A DNA stretch of 64,000 nucleotides, from contig JAQNBH010000002.1 of the NCBI GenBank assembly GCA_028752905.1, forward strand, positions 19,705,041 to 19,769,040, in the 5' to 3' direction. This DNA is from Cladorhizidae sp. MBARI D1340-BT2. Lineage: Eukaryota; Porifera; Demospongiae; Poecilosclerida; Cladorhizidae. Numbering within the stretch: position 1 is the stretch's first letter; every line of letters starts with the position of its first letter. Of this stretch, positions 1 through 9,698 are shown in pieces. The position numbers and the translations under genes are program-made. A model generated the notes under the pieces. The model made no database searches and was not told the origin of the DNA. It saw nothing but the letters and a program-made list of their open reading frames with translations.

Positions 1-300
1 GCTCATACACTTCTTGCTGGTTCCAGCCTCAGATACTCACAACTCAATAGTGCCAGCTTGAAGGTAGTGTTGGCTAACCCAAATTTCCTCTGTTGTCATG
101 AGGTCACTATGGAAGGTAATATTCCTGGTGGCCACAGCCACATGTCTCTATGTGGAGAAACATGACCTGTTACTAGTTGGCCATTGACATAGTGACCTGT
201 GGCTAGCCACGATTGTCTAAGCTAATAGTAATTGACTCCAGGCAGTTTCTATGAGGTTCAGCAAACCTGATGGGCCATAAGAGATTCACAGACAGCGACT
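1..300 (+). repeat. Left copy of tandem segmental duplication
   Basis: This segment is recognisably similar to about 7,955-8,290; both contain the words CTTCTTGCTGGTT, CCTGGTGGCCA and GTGGCTAGCCAC in the same order. With the duplicated ankyrin exons downstream it marks the start of a repeated genomic unit of roughly 8 kb. No coding exon is visible before 1,234. The 300-1,233 stretch is AT-rich intron or intergenic DNA, with one short open frame at 788-994 that I do not regard as a gene. Confidence 0.6.
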
Positions 301-1233
301 AGTACAAAGATGTTTATAATAACCTTCTCAATAATCAACTTGAAATTGTATTCTCTCGATTTTTTATTTCAAAATCAGACAAGTATTATGAGCACAGTAG
401 ACTACTCATGTAGACAACTGCATGAACCTTTGCCATTTTAGATATATTTAAGGAGGACCAGACCATTTTTGTGGATTTTCTTCTATAAAACACCACAACT
501 CTTTGCTTCATCCATTTCCAATAATTTAGGTATCTAAATAGAGCCTCTTCTGAGTGCTCTGCAATGATAGAGGCATAGTGGTGTTTTCATCAATCAAGTG
601 TAAATAGCATTAAGGTCATTAAAAGAACTTAGAAGTCATATACACGTGTTGGTTTTCAACACTTGCCATTTGTGGTCAAGCAGAGTAATGGATACAGTGA
701 ATTTGCTACTAGCCTTTTTCAATACAAGCATGTGAAGATAGTGCACACACTGGCCTCACCTCATGAGAAAAGGGATGAATTGAAAAAATGGTCATTCATA
801 CCATAGAGAAAATAAAGAGATTTCAAATGATACAAAAATTATTTACCAAGGAAATTTTTTGTCATCGATGCACTTCTAAGGGAAACCTTGTTAGTCATGC
901 TTCTTCTTGTCCATTTCTCATAATGAAATGGCAGCATAAATGCAAGTATGATAATGAACTCAAACTTGAAACAAAGTATGTTAGTGAAGTATAAAAACCC
1001 AAATTGGTCTTGCCCTTCTTAAGGAGAGAATACTAGAGACCTCAGCTCTGTGGTCACTACAGTCATTCCCATCCCTCCCACTTGATGGCTAACCCTGGCC
1101 AACATTTCCTGCGGTCAGACACCTTAACCTGGTGCATGTGTAGGAGGTGAATTGCTAGAGTGCAGTGTGCATGTATCACCACAATGTGTGTGCATGTGTT
1201 GAGCAGGTTCCAACAATCAGCCTTGGACTGGAG

Positions 1234-1289
1234 ACAAGCAAGCACTGAACTCATGTGCAGCTTCTGGGACTGAGACATCAGATCAAGTG
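1234..1289 (+). CDS. Ankyrin gene, module 1 exon a
   Basis: Short internal exon of the ankyrin gene. It is supported by conservation: the same exon occurs at 8583-8638 and, on the - strand, at 49,360-49,412. It is preceded by AG and followed by the donor GTGAGT. It enters in phase 1 and leaves in phase 0, reading (G)AC AAG CAA GCA..., product DKQALNSCAASGTETSDQV. The peptide is polar, rich in Ser and Thr, and probably a disordered linker before the ankyrin repeats. The acceptor lies in CTTGGACTGGAG and is not strongly pyrimidine-rich, so the exact 5' edge is less sure than the donor. The N-terminal part of the protein is not in the window or is not recognised. Confidence 0.6.
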
Positions 1290-1331
1290 GTGAGTCTGCT
1301 GATGCAATATCTACTGGTTGGTGTATTACTC

Positions 1332-1333
<2 letters not shown>

Positions 1334-1362
<29 letters not shown>
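1334..1362 (+). repeat. (GT)n microsatellite
   Basis: About 14 uninterrupted GT units directly downstream of exon a. The paralogous intron at 8,690 lacks the expansion, so it arose after the duplication. Short open frames across it (for example 1063-1365 on the - strand) are produced by the repeat. Confidence 0.95.
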
Positions 1363-2224
1363 CACACATGAGTGATTGCATGTCTAGACCTCCTACATGC
1401 ATGGTGTGGGTGATTAATTGCATGTATTGTGTATGCATGCATGTGGTTTGTGGTCCTATAAGCAGATGGTTGGCTTGATTGTGTATGCAGTGAGTGAGTT
1501 GATTATTTGATGAATTGACAGTGCTTCTGTTGAGTTAAGGAAGTATTCTAGGATACATGATCAGCTTTGTCAAACTTGCTTGCTGTGTGGCATTTGTACA
1601 GATACCTGCTAGTCTCTAAAGACCTGCCCACACTGTGCCAAAATGGAAGAGCATTCAGTCCCTAACCTCCTGAATTTGAATCACTATGTGGTAGTCGTGT
1701 CCACACACTTCAATAAACAACTTGTGCAGCAAAACAATATTCCTATTTTAAAATGCGAGACAAAAGAGTTATATCTCAGCTAAAAATCTACTTTGTCAGC
1801 TTCTTAAGTATTATAAGTTGCCCCCTGAGTGTTCCTTAAATCCTTCACGGTTCATACACTTGCCCATTTAAACTGTGAAATTTTGTCCTCAAGACTTGTA
1901 TCTAACCCCCCACACATAACCTGCATACAATATGTTCATTCATCATAGTTTACAAGAAGACTCGAAACTCTCCAATGTAGACAACAAAATGTGTTTATAG
2001 GATCAGTACTACTCTATTTAGCAAAACATCTGAAAATAGGTAAAATGTCTTCAATGTCATAAAAATGCTTATGTAGCTTACAGTAGAGAACTTCAGCAAA
2101 AACAGGCAACTCCTTGTGATGCATCTGTCTATGTGTAACTATGAATACATAGGCTAATAAACATGACATGATTGGTTAGTTCTGGTGTTACACCGGTCGA
2201 GTAATTTCTTGTCCATGGGTGCTG

Positions 2225-3045
2225 GACGATAAAAAAAAGAAACATGTATTTACCAATGTAGACAACAAACATTTTACATGACCCTTTACCTATTAATATA
2301 ATACCATTTTACAGGACCCTTTACCTATTAATATAATGTAGACCACAATTTTAAGGGACCCTTTACCTATTAATATAATGTAGACGAACCCTTTTGATGA
2401 CCCCTTACCTATTAATATAACATAACATGATTGGTTAGTTCTGGTGTTACACCTAGTAACTACTTGTCCATGTGACTACTTGTCCATGTGACTACTTGTC
2501 CATGTGTGCTGGACAATTAAAAAAAAGAAAGAAACAAAACAAATGTAGACAACAAACATTTTACAGGACCCTTTACCTATTATTATTATAATGCCTATTA
2601 TTATATAATGTAGACAAACATTTTACAGGACCCTTTACCTATTAATATAATGTAGACTACATATAATGTAGACAACAAACATTTTACAGGACCCTTTACC
2701 TATTAATATAATAGACATTAATATAATATAGACATTAATATAATATAGACAACAAACATAATATAGACAATAAACATTTTACATGACCCTTTACATGACC
2801 CTTCACCTATTAATATAATGTAGACCACTAACATTTTTATAAGACCCTTTACCGATTAATATAATGTAGACAAACCTTTTCAGGACCCTTTACCTATTAA
2901 TATAATGTACCTTTTACAGGAACATTTACCTATTAATATAATGACTAATGACTAATGACCAATATTTATATAGCGTGTTATTTTTTAATATATATAGCAA
3001 ATTAATAGGTAATTAATAGGTAATTAATAGGTAAAGGGTGGATGT
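2225..3045 (+). repeat. AT-rich tandem and inverted repeat block
   Basis: Degenerate copies of a unit containing GACCCTTTACCTATTAATAT and AATGTAGACAACAAACATTT, repeated about twelve times with variable spacing. Near 3,000-3,040 the core appears in reverse complement (TTAATAGGTAATTAATAGG), so the block can fold back on itself. No coding potential is seen. It ends just before the piggyBac-like element. Confidence 0.85.
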
Positions 3046-3089
3046 TTGTGGCATGCATATATTTCTTCATTTAGTGAACCCTATGTTAA

Positions 3090-3991
3090 CCCTCTCACTG
3101 TCAATGGCGCCATACGGCGCCACAGCTTTGAAAAATAAAATAAAATATAAGCATTTGTCAATAGGCAATAATTTTTATATTAAAAGATAGCCGAATTCAA
3201 ATTCATACTATATTTACACCAAAAAAATTACGGCGGTTGGACAGAGGAAAGTTAATGAAATTATATTTAAAACACGAACGATTTTCAGTCGGACGATATC
3301 AACGAGACTGTCAATAGCTGAAATTATTTCCCAAGTGACTAGAGCAGCTTGGGACATTTCTGGTGATGAATCAAGTGACAAAGAATGTGAAGGCATCCAT
3401 TCCTACCTCGGAGATAGTCGTGTGCAATGCAATGTTCACCTTTGGATTATGGAGGATCGGAATTGTTTCCATGCTTTCCACAACTTGGTTGACTTTTGCC
3501 ACAGACACTGATTTCACCTCAAACTTCACCCAAAATGTCTTTCGATTACATTAGGTCAAACAATTATATCAAATGTTTACTGAATTTTGTATTGACAAAG
3601 TTCTTGTTGATAAATAAGGAAATTTTGGTGGTCGATTTATGAAGACCTTATTATGGGTTGGCATAACTTTTGTATAGTAATGTATATTCCTACGTTCTTA
3701 GAAGCAAAAGAAAGGATAAGGATAGAGCTATCTTATGAGCTATATATCGAGTCCATAACATGAACTATGGAGACGTTATGACACTCCAAATCATGACTAT
3801 TGTTTGCATTACTTTATTCATAGTATGTGGTCAGTTTGTGGTCGCACCTTTTGACCACAACTTCTAAAACAATCATGCTATCACATGACCAAATGTTAAA
3901 TGGTTCAGCTAAATATCTGATTTGATATGAATTTTTTAATGTGGCTGTGTTAAATTTAAAATGATTCTCCACAATGCTGACAGTGAGAGGG
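3090..3991 (+). mobile_element. piggyBac-like MITE with TTAA target duplication
   Basis: Perfect 14-bp terminal inverted repeats CCCTCTCACTGTCA (3090-3103) and TGACAGTGAGAGGG (3978-3991) are flanked on both sides by TTAA (3086-3089 and 3992-3995). TTAA targets and CCC-starting termini are hallmarks of piggyBac. The 902-bp element has no intact transposase. A + strand frame near 3,360 reads GDESSDKECEGIHSYLGDSR, which resembles the acidic N-terminal peptide of the piggyBac fragment at 46.9-47.1 kb (SEDESSDQEGDGISSYLGQS). It therefore looks like an internally deleted derivative of that family rather than an unrelated MITE. It sits in the intron between ankyrin exons a1 and b1. Confidence 0.85.
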
Positions 3992-4169
3992 TTAAGATAG
4001 TAGATACATTGACCTCATTATTCCAATTAAATCTACTCACCTGATATAGCTTCCACCTGATATGTCTTCATGTACGTAGTTATGTGATAATGTACTGTTT
4101 GGCTGTGCATTATATCAAGTTCAAGGGTACTAACCCATTCACCAGGTGAAAGCCATCCCCTCTCTTTAG

Positions 4170-4433
4170 GAGAGTGTGGCTAGCTCACAAAGGAACTTGC
4201 CAGGCACTTTATGTATATTACCTGTGCCCATCATATGTGCAGTGCAGGAAATTACAGTTGGACATGTGACAGTTTCCAATATCAATAATCTCTGTCAAAA
4301 TGGCCGAGCAACACTAACCAATGCTCTAGAGTATGTTCATGTGCACAACCACGAACATATCGAGGCATCAGATCCCCAAATCTTTGACACTGACTATAAT
4401 GGGGAAGAGGTGAATTTGTCACAGGATGACTGA
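4170..4433 (+). CDS. Putative 3' terminal exon, unknown protein
   Basis: An open frame of 87 codons plus a stop follows a strong acceptor (CCATCCCCTCTCTTTAG) and ends at TGA. An AATAAA signal follows at 4512-4517, about 80 bp after the stop. The peptide starts ESVASSQRNLPGT and ends in an acidic stretch (DTDYNGEEVNLSQDD). I do not recognise a domain. It lies inside the first long intron of the ankyrin gene, so it could be an alternative terminal exon of that gene, the end of a nested gene, or a chance frame. The combination of pyrimidine tract, AG, open frame and polyadenylation signal is the only support. Confidence 0.35.
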   Translation, partial: ESVASSQRNLPGTLCILPVPIICAVQEITVGHVTVSNINNLCQNGRATLTNALEYVHVHNHEHIEASDPQIFDTDYNGEEVNLSQDD

Positions 4434-4511
4434 CCCTATCTGTTACTCATTATAGAGTTTTATTCTGTTTGCACTCATTACTTGATTATTTCAGTTGTAC
4501 ATGTAAGTTGC

Positions 4512-4517
4512 AATAAA
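4512..4517 (+). promoter_or_regulatory. Polyadenylation signal AATAAA
   Basis: Canonical hexamer in GCAATAAAAAAAAGG, 80 bp after the stop of the putative terminal exon 4170-4433. The following A-run could also be a retroposed tail or an internal priming site. Confidence 0.4.
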
Positions 4518-4612
4518 AAAAAGGTTTAATGGGAGATCGAAGGCTGATTATGGCAGAGTAATATTTTGGACAAATTCAATTGATTGTAATTTCCTGCCTT
4601 CTATGTGTGAAT

Positions 4613-4654
4613 GTATATATATATATATGTGTGTGTGTATATATATATATATAT
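4613..4654 (+). repeat. (TA)n(TG)n(TA)n microsatellite
   Basis: Compound dinucleotide repeat, TA then TG then TA, within the a1-b1 intron. From 4,655 to 5,140 nothing else is recognised except the pyrimidine-rich acceptor of exon b1. Confidence 0.9.
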
Positions 4655-5140
4655 TCCTCTTGTGGATGAGATACCTAAGGAGACTACACTAGCGAACAGA
4701 AGTGGATAGAGCTAAGGGAAAGGCAATGTCATGAAAGGATTGTGCTCCACAAGTCTTCTAGCTATGACAGCAGCTAGTTTAATTAGTTAGCTTATTCCCC
4801 GCAGTGTCTAGAATGTAATACTTGGTTAGCACTCTCATCTCCCCTAGCTCTGACCTATGGACATGGCACAAGTTTAAGATCTATTGAATGCACACTTACA
4901 TAATAATATTCTAACTGTTCTGAATAGCTGGAGGTAGATTGGATCTAATGCAGATTGGGACCTAATCCAAATTCGGTGTGGTTGTGTCCAATGAGCATGT
5001 GTGCATGTCAAACCTATGCAGTGTGAACAGGCCTTAAGGTTAATTACTGAAAACCAAAGATACCTGTAAATTCACAGAATTATGAGTATGTTTGTTACCT
5101 GCAGGAACTTATAAACTGATATGTTGATTGTTCTCTGCAG

Positions 5141-5768
5141 TCTGACCATTCTGTTGAGCAAGAAGCCCTCTCAGGTGTCTGTGAAAACACTCGCCAGCCC
5201 ACTCAAAGTATATCACACAACAAGGCACGTGCAGGAGACCTTCCAGGAATACTGTTTGCCATGAAGATTGAAGGATATAATCCTCTGGACAGAGATGAAG
5301 ATGACTACAATGCCTTGCACTGTACAGCTCGTGGGGGACACATGTCTGTGGTGAAGTTTTTCCTTGAGGATTTGAACTATGACCCAAGACTTCCTAGTAA
5401 ACATGGCCGTACAGTTCTTCACCTAGCTGCTTGGAATGGTCGTCTTGACCTGGTACGATACCTGTTGGAGGAGCGGCAGCTTGAAGCTCTGAGTGCTGAT
5501 GTCACAGGAGGTACACCATTGCACTATGCTTGTGACTTTAGCACTGGCCCTGGCAGTACATTTGGACAGAATTGGGCAAACGAGCATTTTACAGTCATCA
5601 AGTATCTTGTGGAAGAGCACGGCTGCAACCCACTGTGTCAAGATAAAAAGAAACGAACTCCATTACACATTGCCTCTAGGAAGGGTCACTTGCAAATTCT
5701 CCAATACTTCACAACCGTTCAACTCCAAGATCCTCTTGTGAAAGACGTTCACTCTGCTGCTCTAAATG
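5141..5768 (+). CDS. Ankyrin gene, module 1 exon b (ankyrin repeats)
   Basis: A 628-nt exon encoding about five ankyrin repeats, a protein-protein interaction fold. It follows the acceptor TTGTTCTCTGCAG and ends at the donor G|GTAAGAGAG. It enters in phase 0 (SDHSVEQEALSGVCENT...) and leaves in phase 1. Typical repeat cores are visible: YNALHCTARGGHMSVVKFFL, RTVLHLAAWNGRLDLVRYLL, GTPLHYAC and RTPLHIASRKGHLQILQYF. An insert of about 20 residues (DFSTGPGSTFGQNWANEH) interrupts the helix pair of the third to fourth repeat. The exon has exactly the same length as its duplicate at 8936-9563, with no frameshift or stop in either, which argues that both are under selection. An ATG at 5261 gives an internal open frame but is not a likely true start. 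Confidence 0.88.
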
Positions 5769-5998
5769 GTAAGAGAGAGATGGTCATGATTAGAGAAGTG
5801 AGCACACACAGTATATGAGGCAGAATTTTTATTATAGCATCAAAGGAACTATATTAGCATGCATTAACAATTATCCTCTTTTCAAAACCCAGTGTTTTGT
5901 GGATCCCAGAATGTTGGTCTCCTCTATCTATATCTGAGAATGCAGCAGAAGTGATCTCAGAATGACCTATATAAAGAAATTGTTTTTTAGGAATATAA

Positions 5999-6024
5999 CC
6001 CCCCCCCCCCCCCCCCCCCCCCCC
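5999..6024 (+). repeat. Poly-C tract
   Basis: 26 consecutive C residues in the intron after exon b1. The length should be treated with caution, because such runs are error-prone in sequencing. Confidence 0.95.
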
Positions 6025-6349
6025 ATCAGGGAGGGCTCCCATTGGGCACTGGTCATCTGGAAGGCGATATTATTATTATTGGTAGCTGTGTGGATTACTT
6101 CACCGTTTAAACTTCTCTCCATACCCATTATTGAACTTCAACCTCAAGTTTCTTAAGGTGGGAAAGTTGAAAGTGGTCCCAAAAATTAAATTAACCTGGA
6201 GAGGCCCTCTGGGAGAGGAGGGGAAACTCCCCTTTCAAACTCTTCCCACCAATATCCTTTGGTAACGCCGTTGGTGTGTGTATGGAACCATTGTCGGGGT
6301 AGTTACTAGCCCCCCGGCACTGCCATAGGTTCATGCAGCAGGAGCGTAG

Positions 6350-6545
6350 TGAGTCCGTCCTCCCCATATATACATGTAGATAGGTTCACATAAAAGTAGC
6401 GTAGTGAGACTGCTCTTCAATAGATAGGTCCATATAGAAGGACACTAGTGAGTCTATCCTCCCAACAGATACGTTCACATAAAATACGCCAGTGAGACTG
6501 TTCTCCTCAATAGATAAGTTGACACAGAAGGAGCTTAAAGCCCGC
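6350..6545 (+). repeat. Short tandem repeat, about 55-60 bp, four copies
   Basis: Units contain GATAGGTTCACATA followed by GTAGTGAGACTG or GTGAGTCTATCCTCC. The adjoining 6,500-6,600 (AGGAGCTTAAAGCCCGCC, AATAGCCAGA) is paralogous to 12,270-12,310 (AGGAGCTGTAAGCCTACC, TGTAGCCAGA), which places both in equivalent introns of the duplicated module. Confidence 0.6.
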
Positions 6546-6921
6546 CAAGGCAATAGCCAGATCATATAAAGAGGCTAGGCTAGGATGCTCGTAGCCCCTG
6601 GGAATTGTTCTAATCCTGGCTATTAAATCATTTAATATGAGTGTAGCTAAGTGTGTACAGATATCAGTCATCAGTATATCATTTTGATGTGACATAAAAT
6701 ATAATTTGTCTCATTTGCCTCATGCTGGCTACAGGTCTGCACCCTATAATAGTCTATACTCTATTTAACTGCACCTCGCTCCCTCCTCCCCCCTTCTATC
6801 ACCCATCCTATCATTACTTCCTCCTCTGTGCATGTCACATAATGTGTAACTGAGACTCCACCCAACTATGTGTAGAATATGAACTTGAACTAGATGTATG
6901 TATGTGTGTGTGTGTGTGCAG

Positions 6922-6963
6922 AGTTGAAGAAACTTGAGGTGAAGACGAGCGAAGATAGCACAG
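6922..6963 (+). CDS. Ankyrin gene, module 1 exon c
   Basis: A 42-nt exon in phase 1 on both sides, bounded by TGTGTGCAG and GTAAGG. Spliced after exon b it reads E-LKKLEVKTSEDST-G, a charged linker. It is confirmed by the paralogous exons at 13266-13307 (ELNKSEEKTSKDGT) and 16722-16760 (ELKIPEKQNRPPT), each with the same CAG acceptor, GTAAGG donor and phase. It is far too short to be found by open-frame length; paralogy and splice sites are the evidence. Confidence 0.72.
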
Positions 6964-7039
6964 GTAAGGTAGAAGAGGGAAGTGTGTTAATGGGATGGAG
7001 GAAGGTTTTTACGTTATGTAGTTACCTACTATTTGCTAG

Positions 7040-7085
7040 ATGGTAAGTATTACCTGGGTATAAGTCATACCCACAAACTTGCTTA
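7040..7085 (+). repeat. Fragment related to flank B repeat
   Basis: GGGTATAAGTCATACCCACAAA closely matches GAGTATAAGTCACACCCACAAA in flank B (15,481-15,503), so a small piece of that repeat family also lies here. 7,086-7,950 contains no recognised gene; the open frames at 7036-7467 overlap on opposite strands and lack splice or domain support. Confidence 0.4.
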
Positions 7086-7954
7086 GCACTTTAGCATAAA
7101 CATGCTTGTGAGCACTAACATTTTGTCCATACAACCTCTCAGCACCCACAGAACTAGCAGCAGTTTTGCCATGCAGTTGTGCAGTTGTGCAGTTGACAGT
7201 GCCATCCATCAGCCAACACTGCCCATTCATGGAATCCACTTGAACTTTTTCATTGTAGTCAAAACTATAAGTACAGGTCTAAATGGCTATAATGGGATAT
7301 ATGCTAGCAATTATCACCATAGCCAAATCAGATGGCAATGTATTTATACTTTTACAGAATACACAAAAAAGCTTACACCTGGAGGCTTGCATACACACAC
7401 AAATGTGAACCTCAGATATCCATGAAAATAAACAATTATATACTGCAGATATTCTGAAGTGCATCACATTGTGTGGAGACCAACACTATCAATAGTCAGC
7501 TAGTTACTTGGCTGGACATTGTTTACGAATATATTTGTGAGTTACAGTATATTTCTGGAAGGCAATAATTGTGCACCCACAAACCACACTTTTGACAGTC
7601 ATTCCAGAACACAGTGCTAGTTGTCAACCACTGTGTTCAGTGCAGTGGCAAATATCGCAGAGAGCATCATCAGAGTCATCAACATCCTCTCGGAGTCAAT
7701 GACAAAACGACGCTGACAGAGATTAAGAAATCCAGCACACCTGCAGAAGATGTACAAATATTAAATGTTAAACGTATCTAAGTATGCCTGACATTATTCA
7801 GAGTTAGAAGCATTTCTAATTACAAACACTCAATTCCCCCGAGTGGTTCATAACTATGTGGTGGTTCTATTGTACATAGTTTGTGTTCTGTATAGAAGTT
7901 GTTCTTCTCAGCAAAAAGAAATAGCCACAACTTGAACTTGGAGTGTATCTTATA

Positions 7955-8290
7955 CATACACTTCTTGCTGGTTGTAGCTATGTACACCAACAATTCAAAT
8001 ATGATTGCTTGAAGCTAATAGTTTGGCATATGCTTCTAATACCTAAGGTTAATGAAAATCCCTTGGTTGTGATGAGGCCACTATGATAGCTAAGATCCCT
8101 GGTGGCCATTGCCACAGGTCTATGCGGAGAAACAGTGATCTGGCACTAGTTTACCTCGGACCGGTGGCTAGCCACAATTGTCCAAGCTAGTAGTGAGTGA
8201 ATCGATGCAGTGTCTATGAGATTCATCAAACCTGATGGCCCATGAATGATTGACAGACAGAAACACAAGAACAAAGATGTTTTATTTACA
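7955..8290 (+). repeat. Right copy of tandem segmental duplication
   Basis: Counterpart of 1-300, about 7.95 kb downstream. It leads into the second exon a at 8583, so it marks the start of module 2. The two copies are well diverged, with indels, showing that the duplication is not recent. Confidence 0.6.
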
Positions 8291-8582
8291 AACCACTGGA
8301 TTTAATTATGGCAATCTCGTATCCATGTAGATACCAAGCATTTACCAATTTTAAGGAAGCCTCTCTCTGTAGTTAGGTAGATAATGGCCTCGACTATATG
8401 GTCACTTCATTCATTCCCAGCCCTCCTACTTGGTGGCTAACTCCTGGCTCACAGTACCTGTGGTCAGACACCTTCACCTGGTGCATGTGTAGGAGGTGAA
8501 TTGCTAGAGTGCAGTGTACATGTATCACCACAATGTGTGTGCATGTCTTGACCAGATTCCAACAATCAGCCTTGGACTGGAG

Positions 8583-8638
8583 ACAAGCAAGCACTGGACT
8601 CCTGTGCAGCTTCTGGGACTGAGACATCAGATCAAGTG
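8583..8638 (+). CDS. Ankyrin gene, module 2 exon a
   Basis: Duplicate of 1234-1289 with the same length, phases (1 in, 0 out) and GTGAGT donor. The product DKQALDSCAASGTETSDQV differs from module 1 at one residue (D for N). About 100 bp of the flanking intron before the exon is also nearly identical to module 1, which shows it was copied as genomic DNA and not retroposed. Confidence 0.65.
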
Positions 8639-8935
8639 GTGAGTCTGCTGATACAATATCTACTGGTTGATGTATTACTCCAGTCTATGTGTATATGTGG
8701 GTGTGGTTGCTCTACAAGTAAATCGTTAGCTTGATTTGTGTGGACTGATTATATCTTGGATCCTGTTGGGCTATGGAAGTAATGTTAGGATATGTGACCA
8801 ACTTTGTCAGGCTTATGTGCTGTGTAATGTATACAGATATTTGCTTGTGGGCCATTACAGTTAAACCACGTGATTCTGAGTGTCTATGTTACTAACATAA
8901 TTTAATAAAGTGATGTATTAATTGTTCTCTGGCAG

Positions 8936-9563
8936 GCTGACCATTCTGGTGAGGAAGAAATGGTCTCAGGTATCTATGAAAACATTTGCCAGCCGACTGA
9001 AAGCATGACTCACAACAAGGCACGTGCAGGAGACCTTCCAGGAATACTGTTTGCCATGAAGATTGAAGGATACAATCCTCTGGACAGAGATGAAGATGGC
9101 TACAATGCCTTGCACTGTGCAGCTCTCGGGGGACACGTGTCTGTGGTGAAGTTTTTCCTGGGGGATTTGAACTATGACCCAACACTTCCTACTACAGATG
9201 GCCATACAGTTCTTCACCTAGCTGCTTGGTGTGGTCATCTGGAGCTGGTGCGATACCTCTTGGAGGAGCGGCAGCTTGGAGCTCAGATTGCTGATGTCAG
9301 AGGATGCACTCCATTGCATTATGCATGCGGCTTGAGCACAAACCTTAGCAGTGCAAATAGAGGGAATGAGACAAACAAGCATATTGATGTCATCAAGTAT
9401 CTTGTGGAAGAGCATAGCTGTGACCCATTGTTTCAAGATGAAGACCAACGAACTCCATTACATATTGCCTCAAGGAAGGGTCACTTGGAAATTCTCCGAT
9501 ACTTCACTACAGTCCAACTCCATGATTCGTGTATGAAAGATGTTCACTCTGCTGCTCTAAAAG
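8936..9563 (+). CDS. Ankyrin gene, module 2 exon b (ankyrin repeats)
   Basis: A 628-nt exon paralogous to 5141-5768, starting after TTGTTCTCTGGCAG in phase 0 (ADHSGEEEMVSGIYENIC...) and ending in phase 1 at G|GTGAGA. It encodes about five ankyrin repeats with cores YNALHCAALGGHVSVVKFFL, HTVLHLAAWCGHLELVRYLL, CTPLHYAC and RTPLHIASRKGHLEILRYF. The variable insert (GLSTNLSSANRGNETNKHI) differs most from module 1, while the repeat cores are conserved. Intracellular scaffold or adaptor function is typical of such repeats, but no partner domain is visible. If the modules are spliced in series the protein would carry ten or more ankyrin repeats. Confidence 0.88.
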
Positions 9564-9698
9564 GTGAGATAGAGAGATATGGTCATGATTAAAGAAGTGA
9601 GCAAACATCATTTATAAGGAGTGAAGGTTACTTCAACATAGCCACACCATATGTGTGGAGGGGGCTTATTACAACATAGCACACCACATGTGAGGAGG

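Noticed and set aside
1063..1365. 100-codon - strand frame starting with repeated His-Thr
   Set aside because: The start lies in the (GT)n tract, and the rest is antisense to exon a and its intron, which are better supported on the + strand.
5109..5641. Antisense frames over the ankyrin exon b copies (also 8892-9448)
   Set aside because: Shadows of the ankyrin coding frame; the + strand has splice sites, phases and a recognisable fold.
5261..5818. Ankyrin frame starting at ATG 5261 and ending at 5818 as a complete gene
   Set aside because: The paralogue comparison and GT donor show that coding leaves at 5768, and that the exon begins at 5141 after a clear acceptor.
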